The notes beneath the pieces were generated by a model. That model ran no database searches, was not told where the DNA came from, and saw only the letters and a program-made list of their open reading frames with translations. Position numbers and translations under genes: made by a program. A stretch of DNA of 64,000 nt. Origin: Larix kaempferi. Its lineage: Eukaryota > Streptophyta > Pinopsida > Pinales > Pinaceae. Below, in pieces: positions 11,061 through 21,362 of this stretch; position 1 is the stretch's first letter; each line of letters opens with the position of its first letter. Location of the stretch: positions 8,428,001-8,492,000 of the forward strand of contig BSBM01001719.1 of assembly GCA_027924585.1 (NCBI GenBank), in the 5' to 3' direction.

Positions 11061-13340
11061 CAACTTCCCTTTCTCTAATTGAGTATAGATTGAGTTTTGA
11101 AGAAGTCACCAATTTTGATAGTGCATACGTTCAGTTAGATAAGAACATAATCAATAGAGTAAAATGCCTTATGTGTTTTGTGTAGTTGGCGATTAATGGG
11201 ATTACAACTTTTTCAATGCTCAATGCATATGTTAAAGAGAATGTCATAATATGGTGTTTTTTTTTATAATCAATTAAAAAGTGTATAAAATGGTTTGGGT
11301 GTGTGCTTTTGGTCATATTTTTCATGAAGGGTCTAAATTGAAAATGGTCACTAGTGAAATGAGGAAGAATATGATAATATAATATTTATGGTTTTGTATT
11401 TGATATTTTGCAAAAACATGGCCTTATATTGGATAAGAAATGTTGTTGAAATATTCTCATTGTAAGTAAAGTATGGTGTGCATTTTTAATGGTAATTGGC
11501 ACTCTTGAATTGATGATATGATTAATGACAAATTTATAAATATTGAGTTTAACTTATTCATTATATATTCATTGTTGGAATTAACTACTCTAATAAGGAA
11601 CATATAATGCAAAACAAAGATGGCCACGGACACTAAAGTTGAAACGTGAAAGACAAAAGAACATTGATTCTAGAGACAAACCATAAGTGATGCATGATGA
11701 GAAGAAATTGATTGGTCCTAGTTTGTAAAATTGGCTTCTATTTTTAGGCATATGATTGGTACCAAATAGTGATAGTACCCTTGTTGATGTTGTAAAACAG
11801 TTGGAATGATTCTTATACCTAAGTTGAAGCGATGTAAATTGGGTATATGTTGTTTTGAAAAATAACGCATGATCGTTTGTACTTGACACCATAGAGTCTT
11901 GGTCCAGGTTGGAATGTCTAATCATAAGTATTTTTTTATTCCTAGGTTTGTAAGCCTTCTTATCTAGGCATGTTTGTTGTAGCGTAGTAGTGCATAACCA
12001 TGAAGCTAGGTGAAGTGAATCCCTTTCATGCATAGAGATGTTGTGATATCAATTTGTGGAATTAACCATTGGCCCAGGTATGAGGGTGGTAAGGCGTACT
12101 CAAATGCTAACTTGATGTTGAATTGGAGAAAATGAATTCTATTAAAAGGGAAACCTCTGAGTGTTTGGGGCCAAGTTATGAGTAAGGGAGAGTTTCACAT
12201 GTTATTGAACCATGTAGGTGAAAATATTTCCTAGAGAATTGATGGATACAACAAATGGAAGCCCATGTATCTTGGTAGATGGATTTATTTTGACTTGGAC
12301 AGTGATAATTGATGTTTGCATATACAAAAGGAAGGACTAAAAAATCCAAGGATGAATCCCATAAATAAAGAATGCCCAAATAAGCGTGCAATGTCAATAC
12401 AGATTCAACTAAATATCCCCATGGTATCCCCATAATTATTGTTAGTGGTAATCCATAACAACATGTTATGTTGAATGGTTCATAGAACTCAAAAATCCAC
12501 TTTGTAATACACATGGTTTGTGGCCATTCAAAACCACATGTTATGTTAAATGATTCATTCATGGAACTCCAAAATTAACTTTGTAATACACATGGTTTGT
12601 GATCGTATGAAACTAATTGTAATGGTTTAGGCTACATCGAAACCCATGCAAATGTGTTGGTTAACCATAAAACCCAGATGACTGGGTATGTCTTAAGAGG
12701 GAGAGATAAATATAGAGTTAACCAAAAGACCAAGTAAAGGGAATCCACTTGTGATGAAAGGTGAAAAGAAGAATTGTGAAAAAAACCTTGATGGAAAATT
12801 GGGAAGAGATTATTGATCCATGTAGATTTACAAGTCAAGAAAATAGAAAGTCCCATGATGAAGTTTGGACAATCATAAATGTTGCAATAAGCAAGAAACA
12901 AACACAAGCAAACAACTTAATCGAAATTAGAAATGACCATGAAGATCATTAATGACCAATAAATATGCCTAAACATATGAAGATAGAAGGTGAAGATGAA
13001 GCAAGATCAAGGACAAAGAATAGTAAAGATACAAACACCAAGTATTTCTTAATAAAGTGTTGGAGAATATAACTCACACTTGTTGGAATACTTGAACTCA
13101 TGTCTTACTAAGAAGGATGAAGTATGAGAATAGGTAACAAGCACATGCAATGTCTAGAAGAGGATAAGGTTGAGCTATATTAATTGATAATAAATAAAGT
13201 TGATGTAGATGACAAAGCATTATCCAATGGGGTAGACATTATCCCATGAGGTGTATGGAGATCCCTCGGTCTATTATGTAGATGAATGGATGAGATTAAT
13301 TTATGAACATATAAATAGGCTTAGTGATAAATAAAAGGTA
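11061..13340. other. Unassigned AT-rich DNA
   Basis: About 2.3 kb with no recognisable gene or element. Open frames of 60-147 codons on the minus strand (for example 11590-12033 and 12176-12562) lack any motif I know and are rich in Phe, Leu and His, as expected of chance frames in AT-rich DNA. One short tandem duplication lies at 12471-12600. Confidence 0.6.
12471..12600. repeat. 65-bp tandem duplication
   Basis: Two diverged copies start ACATGTTATGTT at 12471 and 12536; both end in CTTTGTAATACACATGGTTTGT. Period 65 bp. Confidence 0.8.
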
Positions 13341-13454
13341 TAGCGATTTGTGTGTGTTCATTCCTTGTTTGTAGCACTTCTGTCTCTTATATCCTCTAAG
13401 TTTTCTATCATGACCCTCATTTTCCATTTTCTCAACCATAACAAGAAGTGGGTG

Positions 13455-13865
13455 GGGAGGATAACACTACTTCTCACAACCATTGGAGCTACACCCAATT
13501 GACAATATTCATGGTGAACACACACACACACACACACATGGAGATATTTATGGTTTTCATGGTTTATAGGTGTATATTTTGCTACCAATAATTGGTAGGG
13601 ATGATAGCACTCATCCCACAATCACTCAAACTACACCCTATGTGTGAATATATATTATATACACACAATCACTCAAGCTACACCCAATTGACTATATTCA
13701 TGGTGAATACACACACACACACACACTTGGAGATATTTATGGTTTTCATGGTTGATTGGTGTATATTTTGCTACCAATAATTGGTAGGGAGGATAGCACT
13801 CATCCCACAATCACTCAAACTACACCCAATTGAATATATATACTATATAAGTGTGAATATATATT
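13455..13865. repeat. Tandem array with embedded (CA)n tracts, about 190-bp unit
   Basis: Two full units and one partial one share ATTGGTAGGGAKGATAGCACT, CACAATCACTCAARCTACACC, CAATTGAC.ATATTCATGGTGAA, a (CA)7-10 tract (about 13518-13538 and 13708-13726) and GGAGATATTTATGGTTTTCATGG. The last unit breaks off near 13865. A further piece of the same array appears at 31188-31260, on the far side of the 17-kb insertion. Confidence 0.88.
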
Positions 13866-15122
13866 TACGCCGAAGGCATTTCACCAACGAGAAGCTTGAC
13901 CATCCACGTCTACTAGATTCCTCGCTTATGAAGCGAATGGAATCCTGGCATGTGTTTTCCACTTTGGCCCCATATATTTATGACTCCTACGACTTTCTTT
14001 GCAGGTCAGTCGTCTTTGTTGACGTTCAATCCGTATGAAACAAAGAACCTTGATGCGAGGGCATATACTAAAATTAATTCAATCGACCAGTGCAACCGAC
14101 TGGTTTGCAGGGATTGTGCATCCATTCTCGAACAAAGGAAAAAATTAATTTTGTCATGGTAATGAAGCATTTTTAGACTATTTGCAGGTAACGTTACTTT
14201 AGGAAATTTATGTTTCTGTTAAATTATATTGCTGTCGACCAAGGAAACGAGTATGCTCAATCAAAACACCATCGACTTGCTTTGTCGACTTGAGTTGTTT
14301 CTTTTCGTGAGTTCACGCCGACCGCTTTGGCTGGGTCGACAGAAATGGGCAAAGTTCGACCAGACTGAACTCTGTTTATCTGGTGCGTCGATGGTGTTTG
14401 ACGAATGGTTCCAAATTGTTGACTACCTTCGAGCTGGCGTCGACAGAAATGGGAAAAGTTCGCCCATATGGTCGATACACAAAATTATATGCTATTTGGT
14501 CAAGTGATAAGTCATTTTATTTGAGAATATGCGACCAAAAGAGAGTTTTTGTCGATACTTGTGAAATAGTATATGTTAAAGTTTAGTCTGGTCGAATGAT
14601 GAATTCTATAGGAAGTGACTTTATCTATATTAACTTTATCTGGCGACCATTTTTCAAATTCGACCAGACTGAACTCTCTTTATTTGGTGCATCGGTGGTG
14701 TTTGACGAATGGTTCCAAATGGTCGACTACCTTTGAGTTGGCGTCAGCAGAAATGGGAAAAGTTCGGCCATATGGTCGATAAAGTTCGACCAAACTGAAC
14801 TTTAACATATACTATTTCACAAGTATCGACGAAAACTCTCTTTTGGTCGCATATTCCCAAATAAAATGACTTATCACTTGACCAAATAGCATATTTATCG
14901 ACCATATGATGTATAGACTCAAACTACATGTCGCCACAATGTTACATCGACCATATTTTTAAATAATTACTCGACTATTTTTACATACTTGACCAATTAA
15001 TGCGTAAGATAAACATTAGATGCGACTAAATTAGTCATCTTTATTACATGCCCTTCATAGCCATTGATCATATTTTACAATTCGACCAAAAATAAGTATT
15101 GACCCGGAGTGGTCGACCAAAT
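13866..15122. repeat. TCGAC-rich repeat block with direct and inverted repeats
   Basis: No gene. I count more than twenty TCGAC or GTCGA pentamers between 14080 and 15120, against about two expected by chance. A 135-bp segment at 14341-14475 recurs directly at 14652-14785, and a third shorter copy occurs at 15295-15350 (TGACGAATGGTTCCAAATGG is shared). Such motif clusters recall subterminal transposase-binding arrays of DNA transposons, but that role is not shown here. Confidence 0.75.
14466..14915. repeat. Near-perfect 130-bp inverted repeat (hairpin-forming)
   Basis: Bases 14466-14598 and the reverse complement of 14784-14915 match at about 95% over roughly 130 bp, including GCGACCAAAAGAGAGTTTT and GTGAAATAGTATATGTTAAAG. 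The spacer is about 185 bp. A related, less complete copy lies at 27175-27230 near the other side of the composite insertion. Confidence 0.88.
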
Positions 15123-15166
15123 ACAATATAAATAAAGTCACTTTGTAGTGGGCTCGACCAAACTTG
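15123..15166. repeat. Candidate terminal inverted repeat, left arm (44 bp)
   Basis: Matches the reverse complement of 27333-27376 with few mismatches; the core is TATARATAAAGTCACTT followed by TGTAGT and CTCGACCAA. The 17-base core also occurs at 14617-14634 in the opposite orientation. No target duplication could be settled. Confidence 0.7.
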
Positions 15167-15361
15167 ATGGCCGACCAAAGTGGTCGACCACCTATCCCTT
15201 TATTTGGAGTAACTGTTTAGGTCGACGGACTAACCAGTCGATAAGTCGCAGAATAACAAGTAGCGGAATAGAAAGTCGACAAGTAATTTTGATGGTCATT
15301 TTGCGTCGGTGGTATCTGACGAATGGTTCCAAATGGTCGACTACCTTCCACCCGTTTCGCT

Positions 15362-16050
15362 GAAAAGTGTTAAGAATCACAGCGAAAAAGTGGTTACCAA
15401 TACCTGTCAGTGCAAGCAGGCGGTGAAGCTCTACATGGTAAAAGCTTACGAAATCTACATTTTTTATTAGAAACTTGAGCATTCAATGACGGATTGGACA
15501 TTGAACAACCTTCCATAACGTTACCCATGTCAACATTTATTTCTTTGGGTTTAATCCATCACGAAGTTATGAAATCTGGTTCAATAGTACCGATCTCTGC
15601 GTATCGACGTATATATGGATTTGACGGATTGGACCTCCTGCATTTTAATGCAACAGTGGTTAAATGTTGTCGATCATTTTCCTTCAAGTGTTAGAGTCAC
15701 AGGGAAACAATTTCTACTGATACCTGTCGGCACACAAATACAACGGAACTCGGAGGAATCTGGATTGATGCAATGTAAATAGGGGTTGCAGCTCTGCATG
15801 GGAAAATATTACGAGATGTACATTTTTATTAGAAACTTGAGCATTAAATAATGGATTGGACATTGAACAACCTTCCATAAGGTTACCCACGTGAACATTG
15901 ATTTCTTTGGGTTTAATTCATCGCAAAGTTATGAACTTTGGTTGAGTAGTACCGATCTCTTTCTATCGACATATATGTGGATTTGACGGATTGGACCTCC
16001 TGGAAATTCTTTCTTGTCGGGATAGGAGAACAAATTTCAATGCAACAATG
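15362..16050. repeat. Tandem duplication, about 340-bp unit
   Basis: Copy 1 (15362-15686) and copy 2 (15687-16050) share TTATTAGAAACTTGAGCATT, GGATTGGACATTGAACAACC, TTTCTTTGGGTTTAAT and GGATTTGACGGATTGGACC. Copy 2 has extra internal bases. No coding capacity is evident. Confidence 0.85.
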
Positions 16051-16635
16051 GTTAAATGTGCTCAGACACTGGTGCACCGCCTTTAATCTTAATCATTATA
16101 TGAGTTTCTGTGATTGCTTTATTGTTTACTAATGTTATTGTGACATCATCTCAGTTTTTTTCTCAGTATTTGAATCGCCATCAATTTGTTCCTGTTTCAC
16201 GGAACAACAACCCTCTTGAGGAGCCAAAAAATCTTGTTTTCTACTAAAAAACAAGGTTCTCCTCTAAAACGAAACTCATAGCTGTATTTTTAGGTGTTTT
16301 TTGTTGGAAATTAGAGTCTATTTCTGTCAGTGCACTGCCATTTATTTACTCGTATTACTTGTATGTTCAATCTTTGAAGTTAGCATTTCATCATGTATGT
16401 GATTAATTTAGTGCTTTGAGACGAAAGGGTACTTGACTCGTATATATTGATTTCCTTGTGTTTATCAATATATGTTTTCTACTAACTTGGTCAGATAATT
16501 TGCACCAAAATAATTTTTATCTCCTAGAAAAGTTAGGTGTTCCAGAAAAATAATCTTTAATTTAGGCATATGGTATATGAACAATCCTATCTTGTTCTCC
16601 CTGTTCCTGTTTAATATTTAAAAGCAAGTTTCTCA
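16051..16635. other. Unassigned AT-rich stretch
   Basis: No gene, repeat or TCGAC cluster seen; it separates the 340-bp duplication from the left inverted-repeat arm. Confidence 0.6.
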
Positions 16636-17480
16636 TAGGAATTTTAAAAATAAGGTTCTTAAAACAACTTATTACAAATATTAACGGAGCCAAGTAAATC
16701 GGAATGTCGATCAATTCGACCACATAGTTAATATTCAAGTGATTAATTTCCTAGGAATACTGCTTGACAGAATAATACCAAATACAAAGAAAATGATGAA
16801 TAATTTATCCTCTGTCTGCAAAATTGACATCAATATGCACGATGGTGAGCAGTGCTTGGGTAATCCATCAGTGTTTACGATTAGAGCAGATAGTTGATGC
16901 GATAATTGAAAAATAGTCGACAAAAAAGTTTTGTCACCATTGAATTCCGTGGAGCGTCCATTAACCAATGACTAATGATTCAGCGACGACCACGATGATA
17001 TTATTGCTTATGTCAACTATGCAAGTTGACTAGCATTAGAATTGACTAAGAGTGGTTCCTTTGAGATAAAAAGACCGACGACCAAAACAACTAAATGTTT
17101 AAATGAATATAACTTTATTTGAACTGTTGACCACCGACAAGGAATATAAGTAGTCGTCTATTGGCTTGGATACAGTAGTGATGTGTTTATAAGAGTTTCA
17201 TGAAGATAGACAATATCGACCCACAATATTGGTCAAATAGAGATCCGACTACCATGCATTGTAATTACATCAAGATATATGAGTTGACTGTTTGAATCTT
17301 TTTGGCCAATGCCATCATTGGTGAAATATCGACCATTTCGATCAGATTACGTGATAAATCAGAAAATTAATCGTCGACCGTCGCCAGAATATTAAGACAT
17401 TTTCTTGGCAGATCCTAGACAGTCTTTATCAGCATATGGTGCATATTAGGTAAAGAAATAACTTTTGAATGCAATAAAAC
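16636..17480. repeat. Long inverted repeat flanking the Helitron genes, left arm
   Basis: Pairs with the reverse complement of 26198-26892. Shared stretches include TTCGACCACATAGTTAATA, CTGCTTGACAGAATAAT, CCATTGAATTCCGTGGAGCG, AGCATTAGAATTGACTAAGAG, GCCATCATTGGTG and GGTGCATATTAGGTAA. The right arm lacks about 120 bp between two GGTG copies, an internal deletion. Confidence 0.85.
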
Positions 17481-18304
17481 TAAAGATTATATAGTATTCA
17501 AAAGGTTCTACGCGTGTCGAGCAAAATAGGTCGACGCATGGCGACTTGGAAACCCCCATCTTGAAAGCCTTGGTTAGTTCGACGCATAGGATTGATTTAC
17601 AATTTGGTTGACCTCCCACGAGTCAACTATGCAAGTCAACCAGCATTAGAATTAATATCCTTGCTTATGTCAACTATGCAAGTCGACCAGCATTAGAATT
17701 GACTAAGAGTAGTTCCTTTGAGATAAAAAACCGACGACCAAAACGACTAGACATTTAAATGCATATAACTTTATTTAAACTGTCAAGGAAGATAAGTAAA
17801 CGACTGTTGGTATGGATACAGTAATGATGTGTATATAAGAGTTTCCTGAAGATAGACAATATGGACCCACAGTCTTGGTCAAATAGAGATCCGACTACCA
17901 TGCAGTCTAATGACGTCGAGATCTACGAATTGACCGTTTAAATCTTTTTGGCTAATGCCATCATTTGTGAAAGTATGGATACGTAAATCATTATTTTTTC
18001 GCTTGAACAATCGACCATTTCAATCAAATTACTTGATAAACCAAAAAATTAATCGTCGACCGTCACGAGAATATCAAGACATTTTCTTGGTAGATCCTAA
18101 ACAGTCTTTATCAGCATATGGTGCATATTAGGTAAAGGGATAATGTTTGAACACAATAAAACTAAAGATTATATAGGATTCAAAAGGTTCTAGGCGTGTC
18201 GAACAAAATAGGTCGACGCGTGGTGACTTGGAAACCCGCATCTTGAAAGCCTTGGTCAAGTCAACGCATAGGATTGCTTTACAATTTGGTCGCCCTCCGA
18301 CGAG
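17004..18304. repeat. 657-bp tandem duplication
   Basis: Copy 1 (17004-17622) and copy 2 (17661-18304) are similar throughout: both run from TTGCTTATGTCAACTATGCA through GAGATCCGACTACCATGCA and TTTATCAGCATATGGTGCAT to a GGTCGACGC motif and CTTGAAAGCCTTGGT. Copy 2 has about 37 extra bases near 17975-18010. Copy 1 overlaps the inner end of the left inverted-repeat arm. Confidence 0.88.
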
Positions 18305-18378
18305 TTACACATTTGGTCAACCTGCGACGAGTTACAAGTTTGGTCAACCTGCGACGAGTTACACATTTGGTTGACCTC
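18299..18378. repeat. 27-bp repeat, three copies
   Basis: The unit begins GACGAGTTACACATTTGG and ends TCAACCTGC; it is repeated three times head to tail directly after the 657-bp duplication. Confidence 0.88.
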
Positions 18379-19030
18379 ATTTTAGTTCCGTTGAAGCCGG
18401 AGAATAATAAAACCATTGATTAAACACCATCGACGTGAAATGACCATCAAAATTTTACAACTTCGACTAATTTTAAAGACACAGCTTCTTTTACAACAAA
18501 ATGACCACTTTTACTCACCATATATTGTCCAATCCCGAGCAAATTTCACCTGTCGAACCTCGACCACAAATTTTATTTTTTTCCAAAATTAGTATTCACT
18601 ACTTTTAGTGAATCGACCAATTACATCATCAACTACAATTTTAAAAACACACTTGGCCCACAAATATAGAAAAGCATAGTGACACAACACACATCGACCA
18701 TATAAATAATATCAAGGTAAATTAGTCATCTACCCAATCTGTTAACTCTTCTGATAATATACAATATATGTTTCAAAACAAAATAACGAAACTATGATGT
18801 TGTTTCTACATGCTTACTTATTACTCTAATAGGCAGCTTCATTGGTAAAAGGAAACCAAATTTCAAACCATTCATTTGTCTATTCTTTCCACAAATATTG
18901 TTATGTATTGTTTGAGATATGAAATGATCTTTTACCATGTTCTCCTACACCTCTTATCTTTATACTTAATATCAATATCGCCCATTTTTCCAGCTTACTT
19001 TTGTAGTCCAACTATTCTCACTACTATGGT
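18379..19030. other. Leader before RPA1-like gene, TCGACC motifs thinning out
   Basis: No gene. TCGACC-type motifs occur to about 18690, then vanish; the last 300 bp are AT-rich. Any promoter of the RPA1-like gene would lie here, but I cannot single one out. Confidence 0.5.
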
Positions 19031-20949
19031 ATGGACACTCTGTTGACCAAAAATGCTATTTCACTTCTGATGAATGGTGTTGTTGACCTATGCCCACTTT
19101 TACAAGTTGTTGCTCTCAATCAAGTAAGCTATGTTAACTCAGCAATTAGCCGCTTCCAAATCTCTATCTCTGATGGAATTCATAAGCACGATACATTGCT
19201 TCCAAGTAGCTACAATAGCGTTGTGGAGAATCACCAACTCCAAGTAGGTTCGATCATCAAAGTCATCAGCTGTACATGCAACAATATACACAATACAACG
19301 TATGCTTTGGTTTCTGCATTTTAAGTTTGCCTTATTTTTTTTGCACTCCCAATAATTGTAACATATTTTTAACTTATACTTACTTACTTGAATTCTTCTT
19401 TCCAGGACTATTGCATTGGGCACATTTGAAATTGTCACATTGGAAACGACAATTGTTGGAAACCCATCCCCTTTCAACTTCACCCCTACCTTTACATCTC
19501 ACAACAGTTCATCTATTTCAGAAAACAACGCCCTTGATCCCGAAAACCGTTCACTTGGCATACCGTCCTCGCAAAATCCAACCCCAAACCTTGTTGCACT
19601 TATTCTTCAATTCACATCACTCAAGCCTTCCAACAAAACTTGGACCATTTAAGGACGAGTTACCGCAAAGACAACTATCAACGCCTTCACCAATCAAAAA
19701 GGCCCTAGTCAACTCTTTGGGTTTGACCTTGTTAGTGCTACCAGAGATGAGATTCATATCTCTGCTTTCAATGAACTAGCCACCTCATTATATGACCAAA
19801 TACAAGTTGGCATAGTCTACACGGTCTCAAATGGCACAATCAAACCAGTCAACCCAACATACAACCATTTGAAAACTGCTTTCGAGATTTTCCTTAACAC
19901 CTCCTCAAAAAGTCAACCATGTTTGGAAGAGTTCCCACTGATCCCTTTTCATTGCTTCCACTTTAAATCTATCCATGACATCAAAACTACACCCCTCAAT
20001 TCCATGGTTGACCTTATTGGAATTATCATTTATGTTTCCCCTGCATCAACTATACGCAAAAGGGATGGCTCTAAAACTATTCGCCAAACAGTTGGATTGA
20101 GGGACATGTCCAGGTATAGCATATACATAATACTTTGGGGGGACCACTACACAATTGAGGGTGCCCACCTTGGAAACCTTCGAGGTTTCGCTACTCCCCC
20201 TATCCTTGCAATAAAAGGTGGACGTGTTACAGAGTTCAATGGAAAAACCATTGGAACAATCTCCAACACCAACCTTGTTATAAACCCAGATATCCAAGAA
20301 GCTCAACTTCTTCAATCATGGTTTGCTGACAATGGAGTCCATTCAGCCTCCCCATCTTTGAGCAGAAAATCCAACTCGTCTTCTCCTAGCTGTTGCAAAC
20401 GCATATCCATCTCTGCGCTACAATCTCTCAAACCCTCTAAGAAAGCAACTTGGTATTCGATTACTGCTACAATCACCCATATTAACATCAATGACTTTCA
20501 TTTCCTTGCATTCCCTCTATTTGTCGATGGAATACAATGCATGAAAAAAATTTCCCACAAAGTTGGTCATATTTGGCACTGTGCAAAATGTGATGGGGAG
20601 TTTACAGAGTGTGCTTATCGATACATACTCAAACTTGACCTCATTGATGCTACTGGACAATTACACGATATCATAGCTTTTGATGATGCTACGCAACAAC
20701 TCATGGGGGTCTCTGCAAAAGATCTATGCCTTCTAAAATGATCCAACATCTCTCCTCGAAATTGTTCAACGTGTTTGTGCTCGAGAGTACCTGCCGACCT
20801 TATCAGTAAAGATAGAGACTTTTAATTCAAATGCTCGCTTGAAGGTGATTCTTGTCATGTCAGAGAACACTCCAGCATCATCAACACATGTTGATTCACT
20901 TGATGAAAGCGAAGACATTGTGACTAATAAACGGCCAGTTGCTCGGTAG
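19031..20949 (+). pseudogene. RPA1-like single-stranded DNA-binding protein of a plant Helitron (one stop, one frameshift)
   Basis: Homologue of replication protein A large subunit, a usual companion of plant Helitron Rep-helicases, thought to coat single strands during rolling-circle transposition. Exon 1 (19031-19299) encodes an RPA1 N-terminal domain (LQVVALNQV, ISDGIHKHDTLLPS). A 106-nt intron (19300-19405, GT...AG) joins in frame to exon 2. DBD-A starts at WTI*GRVTAK, where a K codon has become TAA (19650-19652). DBD-B follows (VDLIGIIIYVSPAS, LRDMSRYSIYIILWGD), then DBD-C with HCAKCDGEFTECAYRY, a shortened zinc site. Near 20740 a frameshift interrupts; the other frame continues LLEIVQRVCAREYLPTLS to TAG at 20947-20949. 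Apart from these two lesions about 600 codons stay open. Start chosen at the first ATG in frame with the domain. Confidence 0.87.
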
Positions 20950-21362
20950 CTTTGAACTCTATCTTCAGAAACCTTTTCAATTCCGACTCTCTATACTTTC
21001 TGCTTCATACTTAGTAACTATAAATTTTTGTATACACACCACTACCTGAGTGGTACTTGTAACCAACAATGACTAGTTTTGAATATTATATTAATTAGTT
21101 TTATTGTAAGATTGTGTTAAATTACATATTTATTTTACTGTCTCTTGTCACTTACAAATTTGTACTTAGAATTAACATAGCTTTGTCAAGTTTATGCTTC
21201 TTTTCCTTATAAACATTGTTCAGGAGGATATGTATTCCTTTTTTGCAACAACTTCCCATCAATTAGCCATAAACACTCTTCAAATGATTAAATATATAGT
21301 ATGTTTCTCTCACAGAAAAGACACTATAAAGTTCATAACCACCAAACATTTTTTTTGTAGGC
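20950..21362. other. Spacer between RPA1-like and Rep-helicase genes
   Basis: AT-rich, no gene. It ends in a T-run and GTAG immediately before the ATG at 21363, which looks like a splice acceptor, so the Rep-helicase gene may have a 5' leader intron or be spliced to the upstream gene. Inference only. Confidence 0.5.

Noticed and set aside
11590-12907. Minus-strand open frames of 90-147 codons
   Set aside because: No known domain, no consistent frame, and overlap with a tandem duplication.
13340-13460. Search for the missing N-terminal exon of RPT3 left of the 17-kb insertion
   Set aside because: No translation on the plus strand resembles the RPT3 N-terminus, so the copy is probably truncated rather than split by the insertion.
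15139-15150. CACTTTGTAGT as the start of a CACTA (EnSpm) element
   Set aside because: The inverted match extends about 16 bp farther out than the CACT, so CACT is not the terminus, and no CACTA transposase is present.
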